NCBI RefSeq assembly: GCF_040515995.1 | Contig: NZ_CP159485.1 | Location: 2,728,001-2,792,000 of the forward strand | DNA: 64,000 nucleotides | Source of the DNA: Proteinivorax hydrogeniformans | GTDB lineage: Bacteria > Bacillota > Proteinivoracia > Proteinivoracales > Proteinivoracaceae | Direction of reading: 5' to 3' | In this document: one piece after another, positions 1-9,869 of the stretch | Position numbering within the stretch: position 1 is the first letter of the stretch | Layout: every line of letters starts with the position of its first letter | Position numbers and translations under genes: made by a program | Notes under the pieces: generated by a model | Database searches by the model: none | Told to the model about the DNA's origin: nothing | What the model saw: the letters and a program-made list of their open reading frames with translations, nothing else

Positions 1-478
<478 letters not shown>

Positions 479-651
479 TTATGTAAACTTTTTTAAAAAT
501 CCATCTGTATATTTTACCTTCTTTTAGCACAGCATTCAAGAGCTATTACCAATTTAAAAGCTTTCATACTTATTTTAGCTCAAAGAACTATTCTAATACC
601 ATTTAATTGTACCTTTATTGTTAAGAAAAGACAAACACCCATGTAGTCAGC

Positions 652-685
652 AAAAAACAGCTTCCATAAAGGATAGCTGTTTTTT
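652..685 (-). terminator. Rho-independent terminator after kamE
   Basis: Perfect 11-bp stem AAAAAACAGCT/AGCTGTTTTTT with a 12-nt loop, located 16 bases beyond the kamE stop codon. It closes the kdd-kamABCDE operon and separates it from pyrG. Confidence 0.8.
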
Positions 686-700
686 AATTTCTGTTCTATT

Positions 701-1444
701 TTATTTTCGTACCTTTGTCATCTCTTTAACCACAAAAGTGGCTACATCTGCTGGTACTGTGCCCGGGCCAAAGCCGGCATCATACCCGAGTTCTAGTGCC
801 AGTTCATGGTTTATCCTCGGCCCTCCTGCAACTAAAACAACCTTATCCCTTAACCCTTCTGCTTCTAAAAGCTCCACCAAATTGGTAAGGTTTGGGATGT
901 GTACGTCTTTTTGTGTCACTACTTGAGATACTAAGATTGCATCTGCTTTAACTTCTATAGCTTTTGCTATAAGGTCTTCATTAGGAACTTGACTGCCAAG
1001 GTTTAGAGCGTTGATTTCTGGATATCTTTCTAACCCATAGTTTCCATCAAAACCCTTCATATTCATAATGGCATCTATGCCCACAGTGTGAGCGTCAGTG
1101 CCGGTACAACCTGCTATAATCGTAATTTTTCTTTTTATATCCTCTTTGATGTATTTATTTATTTCATAAAAATCCATAGTTTCTTGTTCTACTTTAGCAA
1201 CCTTGATTTTTGTGGTATCTACGGTGTGTTTACAATTGCCATATACAATAAAAAAGGTAAACTGAGGCCCTAAGTCTTGCATGTGGACAACGCTTGGTTG
1301 TTCTAATCCCATTTTTTTTGCTAAAATTATCGCTGACTCTTTTGCTTCTTCACTACTGTCTATGGGGAGCGTAAAGGATAGCTGCATTGCGCCGTCATTT
1401 AACGTATCTCCATATGGTTTAACTTTAGTTAAATCTACTTTCAT
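701..1444 (-). CDS. kamE: Lysine 5,6-aminomutase, beta (cobalamin-binding) subunit
   Basis: Small subunit of the adenosylcobalamin- and PLP-dependent aminomutase that turns L-beta-lysine (or D-lysine) into 3,5-diaminohexanoate (or 2,5-diaminohexanoate). The 247-aa protein carries the base-off B12 motif DAHTVG within GCTGTDAHTVG at about residue 113, followed by a Rossmann-like B12 domain (LGSQVPNEDL, ILVSQVVTQKD, VVLVAGGPR). The active-site lysine that binds PLP also belongs to this subunit in the family. It starts 3 bases after the kamD stop with GGGAGG upstream, so the two subunits are translationally coupled. A terminator follows directly. Length and context agree with clostridial KamE. 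Confidence 0.95.
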   Translation of the reverse strand: MKVDLTKVKPYGDTLNDGAMQLSFTLPIDSSEEAKESAIILAKKMGLEQPSVVHMQDLGPQFTFFIVYGNCKHTVDTTKIKVAKVEQETMDFYEINKYIKEDIKRKITIIAGCTGTDAHTVGIDAIMNMKGFDGNYGLERYPEINALNLGSQVPNEDLIAKAIEVKADAILVSQVVTQKDVHIPNLTNLVELLEAEGLRDKVVLVAGGPRINHELALELGYDAGFGPGTVPADVATFVVKEMTKVRK

Positions 1445-1447
1445 CTT

Positions 1448-3046
1448 CTACACTCCTCCCTTTTGTTGTCTTTTTTCAAAGTTTTTAGCTTTCATAATAT
1501 CGCTAAAGGGATTGTGGTAGTTTTCATCTTTAAGGATAACTCCTTCTAGACCCTTACCACCGTTAAATGGCCTTTTAACGTCTGCAAAATAACCTTTTTC
1601 TAGCGCGGTAAACAGCCCTATTTTCGCAATATCCTCTAAAAGGGTTACTGCATTTTTTAAAACTTCATCCACTCTTTTTTGAATCTTTCCATCTCTTTTA
1701 AAGGTAATTTCTTCTCCTAAGTCATGAGCGTTATTCATGACGTATTTTGCATTTTCTATAGCTAAGTATCTATCCTGCATATATGGGGTGTGTATAGCCT
1801 CAGTCAGCATTCCTAAAAGCTGTATCCCCTGCCCTGTTAATATAGACGTTAAGTTAAACAAACCGTTTTGAAGGTGCCCCTTAAAAATATTACCTGTCAT
1901 ATGCTTTGTAGGAGGCATATATTTTAATGGACTGTTAGGGAATATCTGTCTTGACATTTGGGCTTGGCCTATTTCGTACAGCAGGCCGTTCTTCATGTCA
2001 GGATCCATTTCAAAGGCATGCCCTAAGCCCAGTTGTTCTTCTAACAGGCCGGCATCTAAGCCAAACCTTTCATTTATAAACTGTGAAGCTAATACTGTAT
2101 GCGCCTCTTCGTAAGGATCTGCTGTAGTTAGGTAGTTGTCTTCGCCAGTATTTATAGTAATTTTGGCATATCCATTTATGATTCTAGAAAAATTTTGATC
2201 TATCAATGTTCTTTGCATATTAATATCTCTAAATAATATGCCATATAAAGCGTCATTGAGCATCATGTCAAGCCTTTCAACTGCACCCATAGCTGCTATT
2301 TCAGGCATACAAAGTCCTGAGCAATAGTTTACCAAATGTATATACCTGCCAACTTCTTCAGAACTTTCATCTAACGCTTTGCGCATAATCTTAAAGTTTT
2401 CTTGTGTTGCGTATGTCCCACCAAAACCTTCAGTAGTTGCTCCGTAAGGTACATAGTCTAGTAAACTTTGGCCTGTTGTTCGGATAACAGCAACTATGTC
2501 GGCACCTTTTTTTGCTGCCGTTTGCGCCTGAATTACATCCTCATAGATATTACCGGTGGCCACAATAACATAAAGCTGTGGTGATTTCCCCTCTCCTAGT
2601 TTATCAATCATCCTGCTTCTTTCATCCTTAGAATTATTTATCGGCTTTAAAGATTCTACGGCATATTCACGCATCTTTTGTTTAAGCATCTCAGGTTTTA
2701 CGGTAGGCACCTTACTTAGATCAATCTCTCCTTCTGCCACCTTTTGAGCAACTTGTTGAGGGGTCATGCTGTAGTGCTCACAAGCATTTACCATCCAATA
2801 CATCAATCCCGTAGATAATAAACCTTTGTCATTGATATGGTCAACTACCACATTTACCAAAGGAACTTGGTCAGAGTCTACTCCATCGATTCCTAACAAC
2901 CTACCTACTGTTCGTTCAATGGCTACAGTTGTCCTAGGCTCTATAAACTCCCCGACTTCTTTTGCGATAAACTTAGCTGCATTTCTTGCTCTTTGAACCA
3001 GCTCTTTATCTACATTTAAACTTTCATTAACTATCTGCTTTGCCAT
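1448..3046 (-). CDS. kamD: Lysine 5,6-aminomutase, alpha subunit
   Basis: Large TIM-barrel subunit (532 aa) that forms the active site of lysine 5,6-aminomutase together with KamE. Recognisable segments are the N-terminal region with IEPRTTVAIERTVGRLLG, the central YVPYGATTEGFGGTYATQ and LVNYCSGLCMPEIAAM, and the C-terminal SPLKYMPPTKHMTGNIF. Size is typical for the family. The start lies 20 bases inside the end of kamC and is preceded by GGAGGGT, an overlap that suggests coupled translation of the reactivase ATPase and the mutase. Confidence 0.95.
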   Translation of the reverse strand: MAKQIVNESLNVDKELVQRARNAAKFIAKEVGEFIEPRTTVAIERTVGRLLGIDGVDSDQVPLVNVVVDHINDKGLLSTGLMYWMVNACEHYSMTPQQVAQKVAEGEIDLSKVPTVKPEMLKQKMREYAVESLKPINNSKDERSRMIDKLGEGKSPQLYVIVATGNIYEDVIQAQTAAKKGADIVAVIRTTGQSLLDYVPYGATTEGFGGTYATQENFKIMRKALDESSEEVGRYIHLVNYCSGLCMPEIAAMGAVERLDMMLNDALYGILFRDINMQRTLIDQNFSRIINGYAKITINTGEDNYLTTADPYEEAHTVLASQFINERFGLDAGLLEEQLGLGHAFEMDPDMKNGLLYEIGQAQMSRQIFPNSPLKYMPPTKHMTGNIFKGHLQNGLFNLTSILTGQGIQLLGMLTEAIHTPYMQDRYLAIENAKYVMNNAHDLGEEITFKRDGKIQKRVDEVLKNAVTLLEDIAKIGLFTALEKGYFADVKRPFNGGKGLEGVILKDENYHNPFSDIMKAKNFEKRQQKGGV

Positions 3047-4676
3047 GTGTACCCTCCTCCTTACGACTTTCTAACATACACTCTGCTGAGTGGACAATTT
3101 CTTTCGGCAGGCCCAAAAGAGCAGCTATTTTTAAGCCATCTTTTGGAATACCGGTTTCTTTTAGTGGTTTCAAGTTATAATCCATTACAGAATGGATTGT
3201 GCTCAAGCCATTCTTTTGTTCCATAAGATGTTTTTTCAAATCCTCTGAAGTTAGGTTATCTAATCCTATTATACGAAGATGGTTGAAGTCTCCTTTTACA
3301 ATCTCCTCAAAGTGACTTGTTAGTAACACTGTGCTATTTCCTTTATTTAGGTAATTAGCTATGGCTAACGCTAAGGCGCCACCTTCGTGTGGGTTTGTAC
3401 CCCTAGCTAACTCATCAATTAGATATAACCCTCTTCTATTACGATAGGCTATCACCTTTTTTATTCCCTCTATCTCCGCCCCGAAGGTACTTAACCCCTC
3501 ATCTAGGGACTGACCGTCTAATTGAGAATAATAAATAAACTTTTTAGGTGAAAACTCAAACTTCTCAGCGGGAACCAGTAATCCATACTGAGCCATAGCT
3601 ATTAACAACCCTACAGTTTTTAAAGTAACTGATTTTCCGCCCATATTTGCTCCTGTGATAACTGTAACCCCGTTTGTAAAAGTAGCAGTTATGGGAGTCA
3701 TTTTCCTATTTTTTTGCAACAAGTGAGATTCTAAGATAGGGTTTTTAGCATTAACTAGATCTACTTTTTCATCTTTTACCAAGGTAGGAGCGCCACCCCC
3801 TATCTCTTTAGCATAAATACTCTTTGTTATAAGCCAATCTAGGTGGCCAAGCTTGTTGCAATTTTCTATTATAGAGGGAGAAAAGAGATTAACTTTTTTT
3901 GTTAACTTTCTTCTTACCTGATATTCCTCTCCATCTAACTGCTCCTTTGCGTTTAACAGCTCGTTTTGTAGTTTCCTAATTGTCTCATCCGGACGAATCC
4001 TAAATTCAACTTCTGAATAAGACTCGGCGTAATACATCAGGTTGTCATCTTTCTCTAAGTCCTCCACAAGCTCTATTTCAAACTTGTTCACACTTACAGA
4101 ATCCTTATAGTTAAACTTTATCCCATACTTTTCTTCCAACTTATCTTTTTTCCCACTTAAATACCTAGTTAGACTTCTGTTTATCCGCTTCACCTGTTGG
4201 CGCAGTTCTTTAAGTTTTGGGCTGTAAGAATCAGACAGGTAAAAGCTCGGCCCCCCACTATCTAAGGAGAGCATTTTTATAAGGGCCACTAAAGGTTCTA
4301 GTTCAAGGTTTTTAGGCCTTCTCCAGCAAAACTGTTTAAGGTTTGTTTCAAGCTCATTTACAGTCATAAGCCAGCTTTTTAGTCTAAAGAACTCTTCGTC
4401 TAAAAGAGCAACCTCCCTTTGAGCCTTGTGTACAATCCCGGTTATGTCTTTTAATCGATACAAACCGTCAGATATATAAGAAAATACCTTAGCATCTTTT
4501 TTTTGGCTATCAATCACTTGTTGAACTAAGGTATATTCCCGCTTTAGTTTTTTTCTGTTAATAGAAGGGCATATACCCTTCTTACGTTTAACTCCATAAG
4601 GTGAGTGGGGCTCTAACTGGAGCCAAACTTGTTCAAACCCAATGCCTTCATAAGCATTTCCGCTAAAAAAATCCAT
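3027..4676 (-). CDS. kamC: MutS-like ATPase, lysine 5,6-aminomutase reactivase KamC
   Basis: The C-terminal half is a MutS-type ATPase: Walker A GANMGGKS at about residue 345, Walker B LYLIDELARGTNP at about 425, and a following TSHFEE switch. The N-terminal half is a predicted helical lever region. It has no mismatch-recognition domain, and it sits between kamB and kamD. In lysine fermenters the gene in this position is called kamC and is thought to reactivate the B12 enzyme with KamB, by swapping damaged cobalamin in an ATP-driven way; direct biochemical proof is limited as far as I know. It is therefore not a DNA repair gene by context. It starts 12 bases after kamB with a GGGGGT ribosome binding site. 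Confidence 0.88.
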   Translation of the reverse strand: MDFFSGNAYEGIGFEQVWLQLEPHSPYGVKRKKGICPSINRKKLKREYTLVQQVIDSQKKDAKVFSYISDGLYRLKDITGIVHKAQREVALLDEEFFRLKSWLMTVNELETNLKQFCWRRPKNLELEPLVALIKMLSLDSGGPSFYLSDSYSPKLKELRQQVKRINRSLTRYLSGKKDKLEEKYGIKFNYKDSVSVNKFEIELVEDLEKDDNLMYYAESYSEVEFRIRPDETIRKLQNELLNAKEQLDGEEYQVRRKLTKKVNLFSPSIIENCNKLGHLDWLITKSIYAKEIGGGAPTLVKDEKVDLVNAKNPILESHLLQKNRKMTPITATFTNGVTVITGANMGGKSVTLKTVGLLIAMAQYGLLVPAEKFEFSPKKFIYYSQLDGQSLDEGLSTFGAEIEGIKKVIAYRNRRGLYLIDELARGTNPHEGGALALAIANYLNKGNSTVLLTSHFEEIVKGDFNHLRIIGLDNLTSEDLKKHLMEQKNGLSTIHSVMDYNLKPLKETGIPKDGLKIAALLGLPKEIVHSAECMLESRKEEGTHGKADS

Positions 4677-4688
4677 CTATATCACCCC

Positions 4689-5690
4689 CTACTTAAGCGG
4701 GTCCACTACAGGTAGTTTAATAAACCTTTGCAATTTATTAACTAAATCTTGAGAGGAAAACTCATAACCTTTTGGAGATACAGGGTTTATAAAAACACCC
4801 AAAAGCTTACAACTTCGTTTTACATATAAGTTTCCTCCCTTTTTAATGAAGTTATTTAGATCTTGGGGCAAACAGAAAATCTTTGTTCCATCTTTAGCAA
4901 TAATATCAACCTTATGCCCCTTTGACACAAAGGAAGTTACTTCATTAATGAATCCTGTGGTTACCGCCCCAGGCACGAATACCGCATTTCTTTGCCCATC
5001 TTTAAAATACTGAATTATATCTTTTGCTTTGATAGCTGAACTAAAAGGAGTTCTTTGTATATTTTCGCCTATAATCATCATTAGCCTACTACTATCTGAG
5101 GGTGTTTTCCCCTTCCATTTTGGTAAACTTAACAAGTTAACCTGATGTACAGTTTCTTGTACAAGGTTGTTTATGTTTCTAGTTATAGCCGCCCCGGTAG
5201 CTAAGATAGTTCCATCGGTAACTGTTGGCGCCGCAGCAGCTTTTCTATTTATTGCGCCATCTACAAAAACTTTTTTTGCCCCAAATTGCTTAAGCTTTTT
5301 TAACACCTTTATAAGCTGTTGGGACTGCTTAGGACCAGCTACTATCCCCGTTCCGAAACTCTTTATCTTAATTAACATAATTTCACCCAGCTGATTATAA
5401 ACTTCCGTACCTGCTAAAATTTCAAACTGACAATCAAACTCTTTTAAAGTTTCTGAAGCAGTAGCCACTAACATATCTTCATAAAAGTAAACAGCTGGTT
5501 TTTCAGTATACGTCACTTGGTCAATGTCTTCCCCATCTAACCCTACGCTTGTTACCGCTAACCCTTCTAAATAGTTAAATTTGTTGATTAGATAATTTAA
5601 TGTCACGGTTTTCCCAGTGTTTTTGCCCATTCCCACAATCGATAACGAAAAGATTTCTGGAGATGCTATACTTGTTAAAATGTTGTTCAT
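4689..5690 (-). CDS. kamB: P-loop protein, lysine 5,6-aminomutase reactivase subunit KamB
   Basis: A 333-aa protein with an N-terminal nucleotide-binding loop GMGKNTGKT (residues 20-28), a DGAINRKAAA segment in the middle and KRSCKLLGVFINPVSPKG near the C-terminus. No other enzyme motif was recognised. The position between kamA and kamC fits KamB, the proposed partner of the MutS-like KamC in maintaining lysine 5,6-aminomutase. Its start codon overlaps the kamA stop by one base (TAATG). The P-loop is seen; the reactivase role is taken from family context. Confidence 0.85.
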   Translation of the reverse strand: MNNILTSIASPEIFSLSIVGMGKNTGKTVTLNYLINKFNYLEGLAVTSVGLDGEDIDQVTYTEKPAVYFYEDMLVATASETLKEFDCQFEILAGTEVYNQLGEIMLIKIKSFGTGIVAGPKQSQQLIKVLKKLKQFGAKKVFVDGAINRKAAAAPTVTDGTILATGAAITRNINNLVQETVHQVNLLSLPKWKGKTPSDSSRLMMIIGENIQRTPFSSAIKAKDIIQYFKDGQRNAVFVPGAVTTGFINEVTSFVSKGHKVDIIAKDGTKIFCLPQDLNNFIKKGGNLYVKRSCKLLGVFINPVSPKGYEFSSQDLVNKLQRFIKLPVVDPLK

Positions 5691-6916
5691 TACTTATTCC
5701 GCCTTTTACCCCTTTTTAAGTTTTTAGGCTCTAGATTTAGTTTCTGACCAGCGAGCAGACCTTCCACTCCCTCTTTTTCCTCTTCGACGCAGTATTCGCA
5801 GTTACATTTGTCCTCATAGTTAGTTGGCTGCGAGTAGGAGGAAATAACCCCTTCAAAATTCCTTAACACAACTTTATTTGGCGACTGACTAATCAAGTAT
5901 TGTGGCATTACAGGTATTTTGCCACCACCACCTGGAGCATCCACTACAAAAGTAGGCACGGCATAACCTGAGGTATGACCACGTAACGCCTCTATTATTT
6001 CTATCCCCTTGCTTACTGGAGTTCTAAAATGTTCTATGCCTTTAGATAAATCACATTGATAAATATAGTAGGGCCTCACTCTGTTTCTAACTAGGTCATG
6101 CACAAGTTTTTTCATTATGTTTGTGCAATCATTGATTCCTTTTAAAAGCACAGATTGGTTTCCTAAGGGAATCCCGGCATCAGCTAACATTTGTACTGCT
6201 TTTTTACTTTCTTTAGTTAATTCTTTAGGATGGTTAAAATGTGTGTTAATCCAAATTGGATGATACTTTTTTAACATATTACACAAATCTTCTGTCACTC
6301 TTTGTGGCAAGACCACCGGCGCCCTCGTTCCAATACGAATAATTTCCACATGCTCTATCTCACGAAGATTTTTAATGATATATTCTAACTTTTCATCACT
6401 TAGCAGAAGTCCATCCCCTCCAGATATGAGTACATCCCTTATATCTGGAGTGTTGCGAACATATTCTAGCGCCTGTTCAACCTGAGAGGTTGGCATTGCG
6501 CTATCAGTGGAGCCTGCCATTCTTCTTCTAGTACAGTGACGACAATACATCGAGCATTGGTCGGTCACTAAAAATAGAACTCTATCTGGATATCGGTGAG
6601 TAATACCTGGAACCGGTGAATCGGTATCCTCAGAAAGTGGGTCTTCTAAATCGCTATCACCTTTATCTAATTCTTTGCCAATTGGTACAGCTTGTTTTCT
6701 TATTGGGCAGTTTGCATCGTCTTTATCCATTAAGCTAGCGTAATAAGGTGTTATAGCCATCCTTAAGTTTTCTAGGCATTTTCCTATACCATGCTCTTCT
6801 GAATCCGTCAATGAAACCACTTCTTTTAGCTCTTTTACTGTACTTATTCGATTTTTAAGCTGCCATCTCCAATCTTCCCATTCTTTTTTTGATACACCAG
6901 CAAATTTATCTTTCAT
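5690..6916 (-). CDS. kamA: L-lysine 2,3-aminomutase
   Basis: Radical SAM and PLP enzyme that interconverts L-lysine and L-beta-lysine, the first step of lysine fermentation. The 408-aa sequence has the cluster motif CSMYCRHC at about residue 121, the GGDGLL element for SAM binding, [10 protein letters not shown], the PLP/lysine-binding C-terminal part with [17 protein letters not shown], and a Cys-rich tail [10 protein letters not shown], which in the family contributes to zinc binding. Length is close to the clostridial enzyme. Start at 6916 with AGGGGGA upstream and 14 bases after kdd. EpmB and ablA-type homologues were considered, but the kam cluster decides for the fermentative enzyme. 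Confidence 0.96.
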   Translation of the reverse strand: MKDKFAGVSKKEWEDWRWQLKNRISTVKELKEVVSLTDSEEHGIGKCLENLRMAITPYYASLMDKDDANCPIRKQAVPIGKELDKGDSDLEDPLSEDTDSPVPGITHRYPDRVLFLVTDQCSMYCRHCTRRRMAGSTDSAMPTSQVEQALEYVRNTPDIRDVLISGGDGLLLSDEKLEYIIKNLREIEHVEIIRIGTRAPVVLPQRVTEDLCNMLKKYHPIWINTHFNHPKELTKESKKAVQMLADAGIPLGNQSVLLKGINDCTNIMKKLVHDLVRNRVRPYYIYQCDLSKGIEHFRTPVSKGIEIIEALRGHTSGYAVPTFVVDAPGGGGKIPVMPQYLISQSPNKVVLRNFEGVISSYSQPTNYEDKCNCEYCVEEEKEGVEGLLAGQKLNLEPKNLKRGKRRNK

Positions 6917-6930
6917 AGTATTTATCCCCC

Positions 6931-7968
6931 TTAAGTATAAATTCTTTGAAACATATTTCTTATTGCTTGGTCCTCTCTTAATATGTTGATTGCAATATCG
7001 CTATGATTATAAGCATAGCCATTTCCTATTATCATATCTATATCTTTGCCTACTCCTTCAGCACCTAAAGCGGCCTGTGTAAAGCTAGTTGCCATGCTGA
7101 AAAAGTAAATTGTCCCTCTATCTTTGGTAACTAATATGCTTGATAACTCTGTACTTGGAATATTTACACAGTTAATTGTTAAGTCCGCCATTTCGCCATC
7201 AAGTACATTTTCAACCTTTTCTAGCAGTTCTACAGGGTCAGTTGCATCGCCCTGAATAATTTCATCATAAGCCCCCACTTCTTTAACTCTTTCGATGCCT
7301 TCATCACTAAACTCCACTGCTATAACTTTGCCGTTTTGTCCCACTTTCTTTTTCGCCTCATAAAGACAAAGCAGACCTGACTTTCCTCCTGCCCCTATAA
7401 CAATGACGGTATCTCCCTCCTTGACTAAGCGCTGGGTCTGAGCAGGCGCTCCTGCAACATCTAAAACAGCAAGAGCTAGATTATCGTCAATATCATCTGG
7501 TAGTTTAGCATATATCCCACTTTCAAATAAGATAGCTTTTCCTTCTATATCTACTTGGTCTGTCTCGCTTCTAACGGAATCTATCCTTTCGACAAAGAGA
7601 GGGGTTAACGATAAGGATACTAAAGTTGCAATTTTATCACCTTTTTTAAGGTCTATTTTTCCTGAAAGTTGCTCCCCTATGTCTGCTACCTTCCCTATTA
7701 ACATCCCTCCTGAACCAGTTACCGGGTTATGCTGCTTACCTCTTTTAGATACTGTTTCTAAGATTATATCTGATACTTCTTTTCCCTCTTTTATACTTTG
7801 CTCTTCAATCTGAGTAAAGCTTGCCGAATCTATATTTAAAGTGTCCACATCTATTAGAATCTCGTTTTTGTAAATTTTAGGTGTGTTATCTATTTTCCAC
7901 GCTGGCTGTGGTAGCACACCTTTAGGTTCTATAACTCTATGGGTCCCGTACTTGCATAATTTGTCCAT
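6931..7968 (-). CDS. kdd: L-erythro-3,5-diaminohexanoate dehydrogenase
   Basis: Oxidative deamination of 3,5-diaminohexanoate to 3-keto-5-aminohexanoate with NAD(P). The 345-aa protein is built like a zinc-free medium-chain dehydrogenase, with a Rossmann motif [11 protein letters not shown] near residue 187 and a GroES-like N-terminal half ([12 protein letters not shown]). First gene of the operon; GGAGG lies just before the ATG at 7968. The sigma-54 promoter at 8016-8033 is about 50 bases upstream. The next enzymes, kce and kal, are missing from this operon and must lie elsewhere if the pathway is complete. Confidence 0.93.
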   Translation of the reverse strand: MDKLCKYGTHRVIEPKGVLPQPAWKIDNTPKIYKNEILIDVDTLNIDSASFTQIEEQSIKEGKEVSDIILETVSKRGKQHNPVTGSGGMLIGKVADIGEQLSGKIDLKKGDKIATLVSLSLTPLFVERIDSVRSETDQVDIEGKAILFESGIYAKLPDDIDDNLALAVLDVAGAPAQTQRLVKEGDTVIVIGAGGKSGLLCLYEAKKKVGQNGKVIAVEFSDEGIERVKEVGAYDEIIQGDATDPVELLEKVENVLDGEMADLTINCVNIPSTELSSILVTKDRGTIYFFSMATSFTQAALGAEGVGKDIDMIIGNGYAYNHSDIAINILREDQAIRNMFQRIYT

Positions 7969-8015
7969 TTTATATTTCCTCCTTATTGTTTAGTTTTATC
8001 TTCTGCTTATTTTAA

Positions 8016-8033
8016 AGCAACTATTATGCCAAA
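8016..8033 (-). promoter_or_regulatory. Sigma-54 (-24/-12) promoter of the lysine operon
   Basis: On the minus strand the sequence reads TTTGGCAT-AATAG-TTGCT. It matches the consensus TGGCAC-N5-TTGC in every key position except the final C of the -24 box. The GG and GC dinucleotides have the required spacing. It points at kdd, and the next gene upstream encodes a sigma-54 activator. A weak inverted repeat (ATCCT...AGGAT, about 8055-8080) just upstream might be the activator site. Confidence 0.82.
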
Positions 8034-8093
8034 TTGCGTAGGACAAGTTCAAATATCCTAAAAAGCAGTAGTTATAAGGATTATAAAGACGCA

Positions 8094-8136
8094 AAAAAAT
8101 CCCAACCCTAATTAATCTTAAGGGTCGGGATTTTTT
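8094..8136 (-). terminator. Terminator of the sigma-54 activator gene
   Basis: Stem of about 15 pairs (AAAAAATCCC.ACCCT against AGGGT.GGGATTTTTT) with one mismatch and an 11-nt loop. It overlaps the stop codon of the activator gene and has A/T tracts on both sides, so the activator mRNA ends before the kdd promoter. Confidence 0.8.
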
Positions 8137-9511
8137 ATATTTTAATTTGATGTTGTTTGATTTTATATTGGAGAGTTTGCCGCGGTATATCTAAGGACCT
8201 AGCAGCTTTACTTATATTGAAGCCTGCATCTATAAGAGCACCCAAAACAGCTTCTTTTTCATACTTTGCCACTAAATCTTTTAACCCTTGCTTTATATGC
8301 CTAGGTTTATAAGACTGCTGAATTATAAGCGGCAGGTCCTCAAGTGAAAATTTCCCACTCGACTTAAAGTTTAACATGCCTTCAATACAGTTTGAAAGTT
8401 CACGTACATTTCCAGGCCAGTCATAATTGCTAAGGGCAGCTACTACTTCGTCTTCAAAGCCTCTAACTTTTGTTTTAAACTTTGTATTGTACTTTTCTAA
8501 AAAATATTTAGCTAAAGGTAGGATATCATCTCTTCGGTCTTTCAAGGACGGGAGGTGAATGTTAACAACGCTTAGACGAAAGTAAAGGTCCTTTCTTAGT
8601 ATATTCTTTTCTAACGCCCAGTTAGCATCCACGTTCATCGCAGCTATAACTCTAGTATCGACTTTTTTTTCTGTCATGCCGCCTACTCTTCTAATTTTTT
8701 GGTCTTCTAACACCCTTAAAAGCTTAGCTTGCAGCGGAAGAGGCATTGAATTGATTTCATCTAAAAATAATGTGCCATTATCGGCAAGTTCAAATAAGCC
8801 AGGGCGATCGGAAGCGCCAGTAAAGCTTCCCTTAGTTGTGCCAAAAAGAAGTCCTTCTAGCAAATTTTCCGGCATAGCGGCGCAATTTTGTGTGACAAAT
8901 GGTCGATTTTGTCGCACCGATCCAGTATGTATAGATTGCACAATTAGCTCTTTTCCTACCCCAGTTTCTCCAGAAACCAAGACCGGCGAGTCAGTCCTAG
9001 CAACTTTCTGTGCTCTGTTAACAGCTGACATAAAGTTATTATTTTCACCTACAATGTCTCCAAACTGATATAAGTTAGGCTTTTGCTCTTTTTTACTTTG
9101 GTTTTTGCTATATAACATCTGCTGCAGTTGAGCTACCTTTTCCGAAAGAAACTTTAGCTGAGTAATATCCTTAGAAACTTCTACCGCACCGATGATTTCA
9201 CCATGCCTAAAAATAGGCAGAGTTGAATTCACCGTAACAACCCTATTTCTTCGGTAGTTAGAGAAACTCTGCTGCTGATTAAATATCGGCTTCTTTGTTT
9301 TTAAAACTTTCAACAGTGTGGACGTATCCCTGTCTAAGGATGGAAAAACTTCAGTTATGTGCTTTCCTATAACCTCATCTACTAAAAGCCCATCTAAAGA
9401 AGCAGCTTTTGAGTTATAAAATATTGTGATTCCTTTTTTGTCTACAACATGAATCGCTTCATCTATGCTATCTAAAACTGCCATTATTGTTTCCTTATCA
9501 TGGTTAACCAC
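8135..9511 (-). CDS. Sigma-54-dependent activator, PAS-AAA+-Fis, likely regulator of lysine fermentation
   Basis: Enhancer-binding protein of 458 aa. An N-terminal PAS domain (about 10-120: IDEAIHVVDKKGITIFYNS) is followed by the AAA+ domain with Walker A GETGVGKE (about 180), the sigma-54 contact loop GSFTGA (a variant of GAFTGA, about 232), Walker B GTLFLDEIN and the arginine finger region DLYFRLSV. A Fis-type helix-turn-helix (ISKAARSLDIPRQTLQYKI) closes the protein. It lies upstream of kdd and the -24/-12 promoter, in the same orientation. The ligand of the PAS domain is not evident; lysine or an intermediate is a guess. Confidence 0.9.
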   Translation of the reverse strand: MVNHDKETIMAVLDSIDEAIHVVDKKGITIFYNSKAASLDGLLVDEVIGKHITEVFPSLDRDTSTLLKVLKTKKPIFNQQQSFSNYRRNRVVTVNSTLPIFRHGEIIGAVEVSKDITQLKFLSEKVAQLQQMLYSKNQSKKEQKPNLYQFGDIVGENNNFMSAVNRAQKVARTDSPVLVSGETGVGKELIVQSIHTGSVRQNRPFVTQNCAAMPENLLEGLLFGTTKGSFTGASDRPGLFELADNGTLFLDEINSMPLPLQAKLLRVLEDQKIRRVGGMTEKKVDTRVIAAMNVDANWALEKNILRKDLYFRLSVVNIHLPSLKDRRDDILPLAKYFLEKYNTKFKTKVRGFEDEVVAALSNYDWPGNVRELSNCIEGMLNFKSSGKFSLEDLPLIIQQSYKPRHIKQGLKDLVAKYEKEAVLGALIDAGFNISKAARSLDIPRQTLQYKIKQHQIKI

Positions 9512-9587
9512 AACAATCCCCCCTGCCCAATATTTGGCGTTGACTTCATTATAGCATAAATGACAGAAACTTTGGACTTAAAAACGT

Positions 9588-9626
9588 AAAAAGCTGCTGC
9601 AAATATTTAATATTTGCAGCAGCTTT
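9588..9626 (-). terminator. Terminator after the XapX gene
   Basis: Perfect 16-bp stem (AAAGCTGCTGCAAATA and its complement) with a 5-nt loop; A/T tracts on both sides. It lies 5 bases beyond the small xapX frame and before the activator gene. Confidence 0.8.
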
Positions 9627-9630
9627 GTTT

Positions 9631-9792
9631 TTAAAAGAACTGTATTTTGTCACCTAGCCAGTAACCAATCATTATACCGGCGATTCCCATTAACCCTGCG
9701 AGGTTTGGTGGGGCAGGAACAGGTAAATTAACCTTACTAAACAAAAACCCAACAAGCGTTCCAGCTACAACTGCAATTAATGCTTGTGACAT
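9631..9792 (-). CDS. XapX (DUF1427) family small membrane protein
   Basis: A 53-aa frame starting MSQALIAVVAGTLVGFLF with an AAGGAGGC ribosome binding site 8 bases upstream. Two hydrophobic segments (about 4-19 and 33-46) are joined by a proline-rich turn VNLPVPAPPNLAG, and the protein ends GYWLGDKIQFF. This is the pattern of the XapX family (Gly-rich helix, VP.P.P motif, G..G...G). Function of the family is unknown. It is followed by its own terminator. Confidence 0.8.
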   Translation of the reverse strand: MSQALIAVVAGTLVGFLFSKVNLPVPAPPNLAGLMGIAGIMIGYWLGDKIQFF

Positions 9793-9869
9793 AAATGTTG
9801 CCTCCTTCCATGATTAGCCCCTCTTGTAAGCTTTTTATTGCTTACTCCCTCCCATTTCGATTAAAGGTT

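Noticed and set aside
3027-4676. DNA mismatch repair protein MutS
   Set aside because: Only the ATPase domain is shared; the place inside the kam operon and the missing mismatch-recognition domain speak for KamC.
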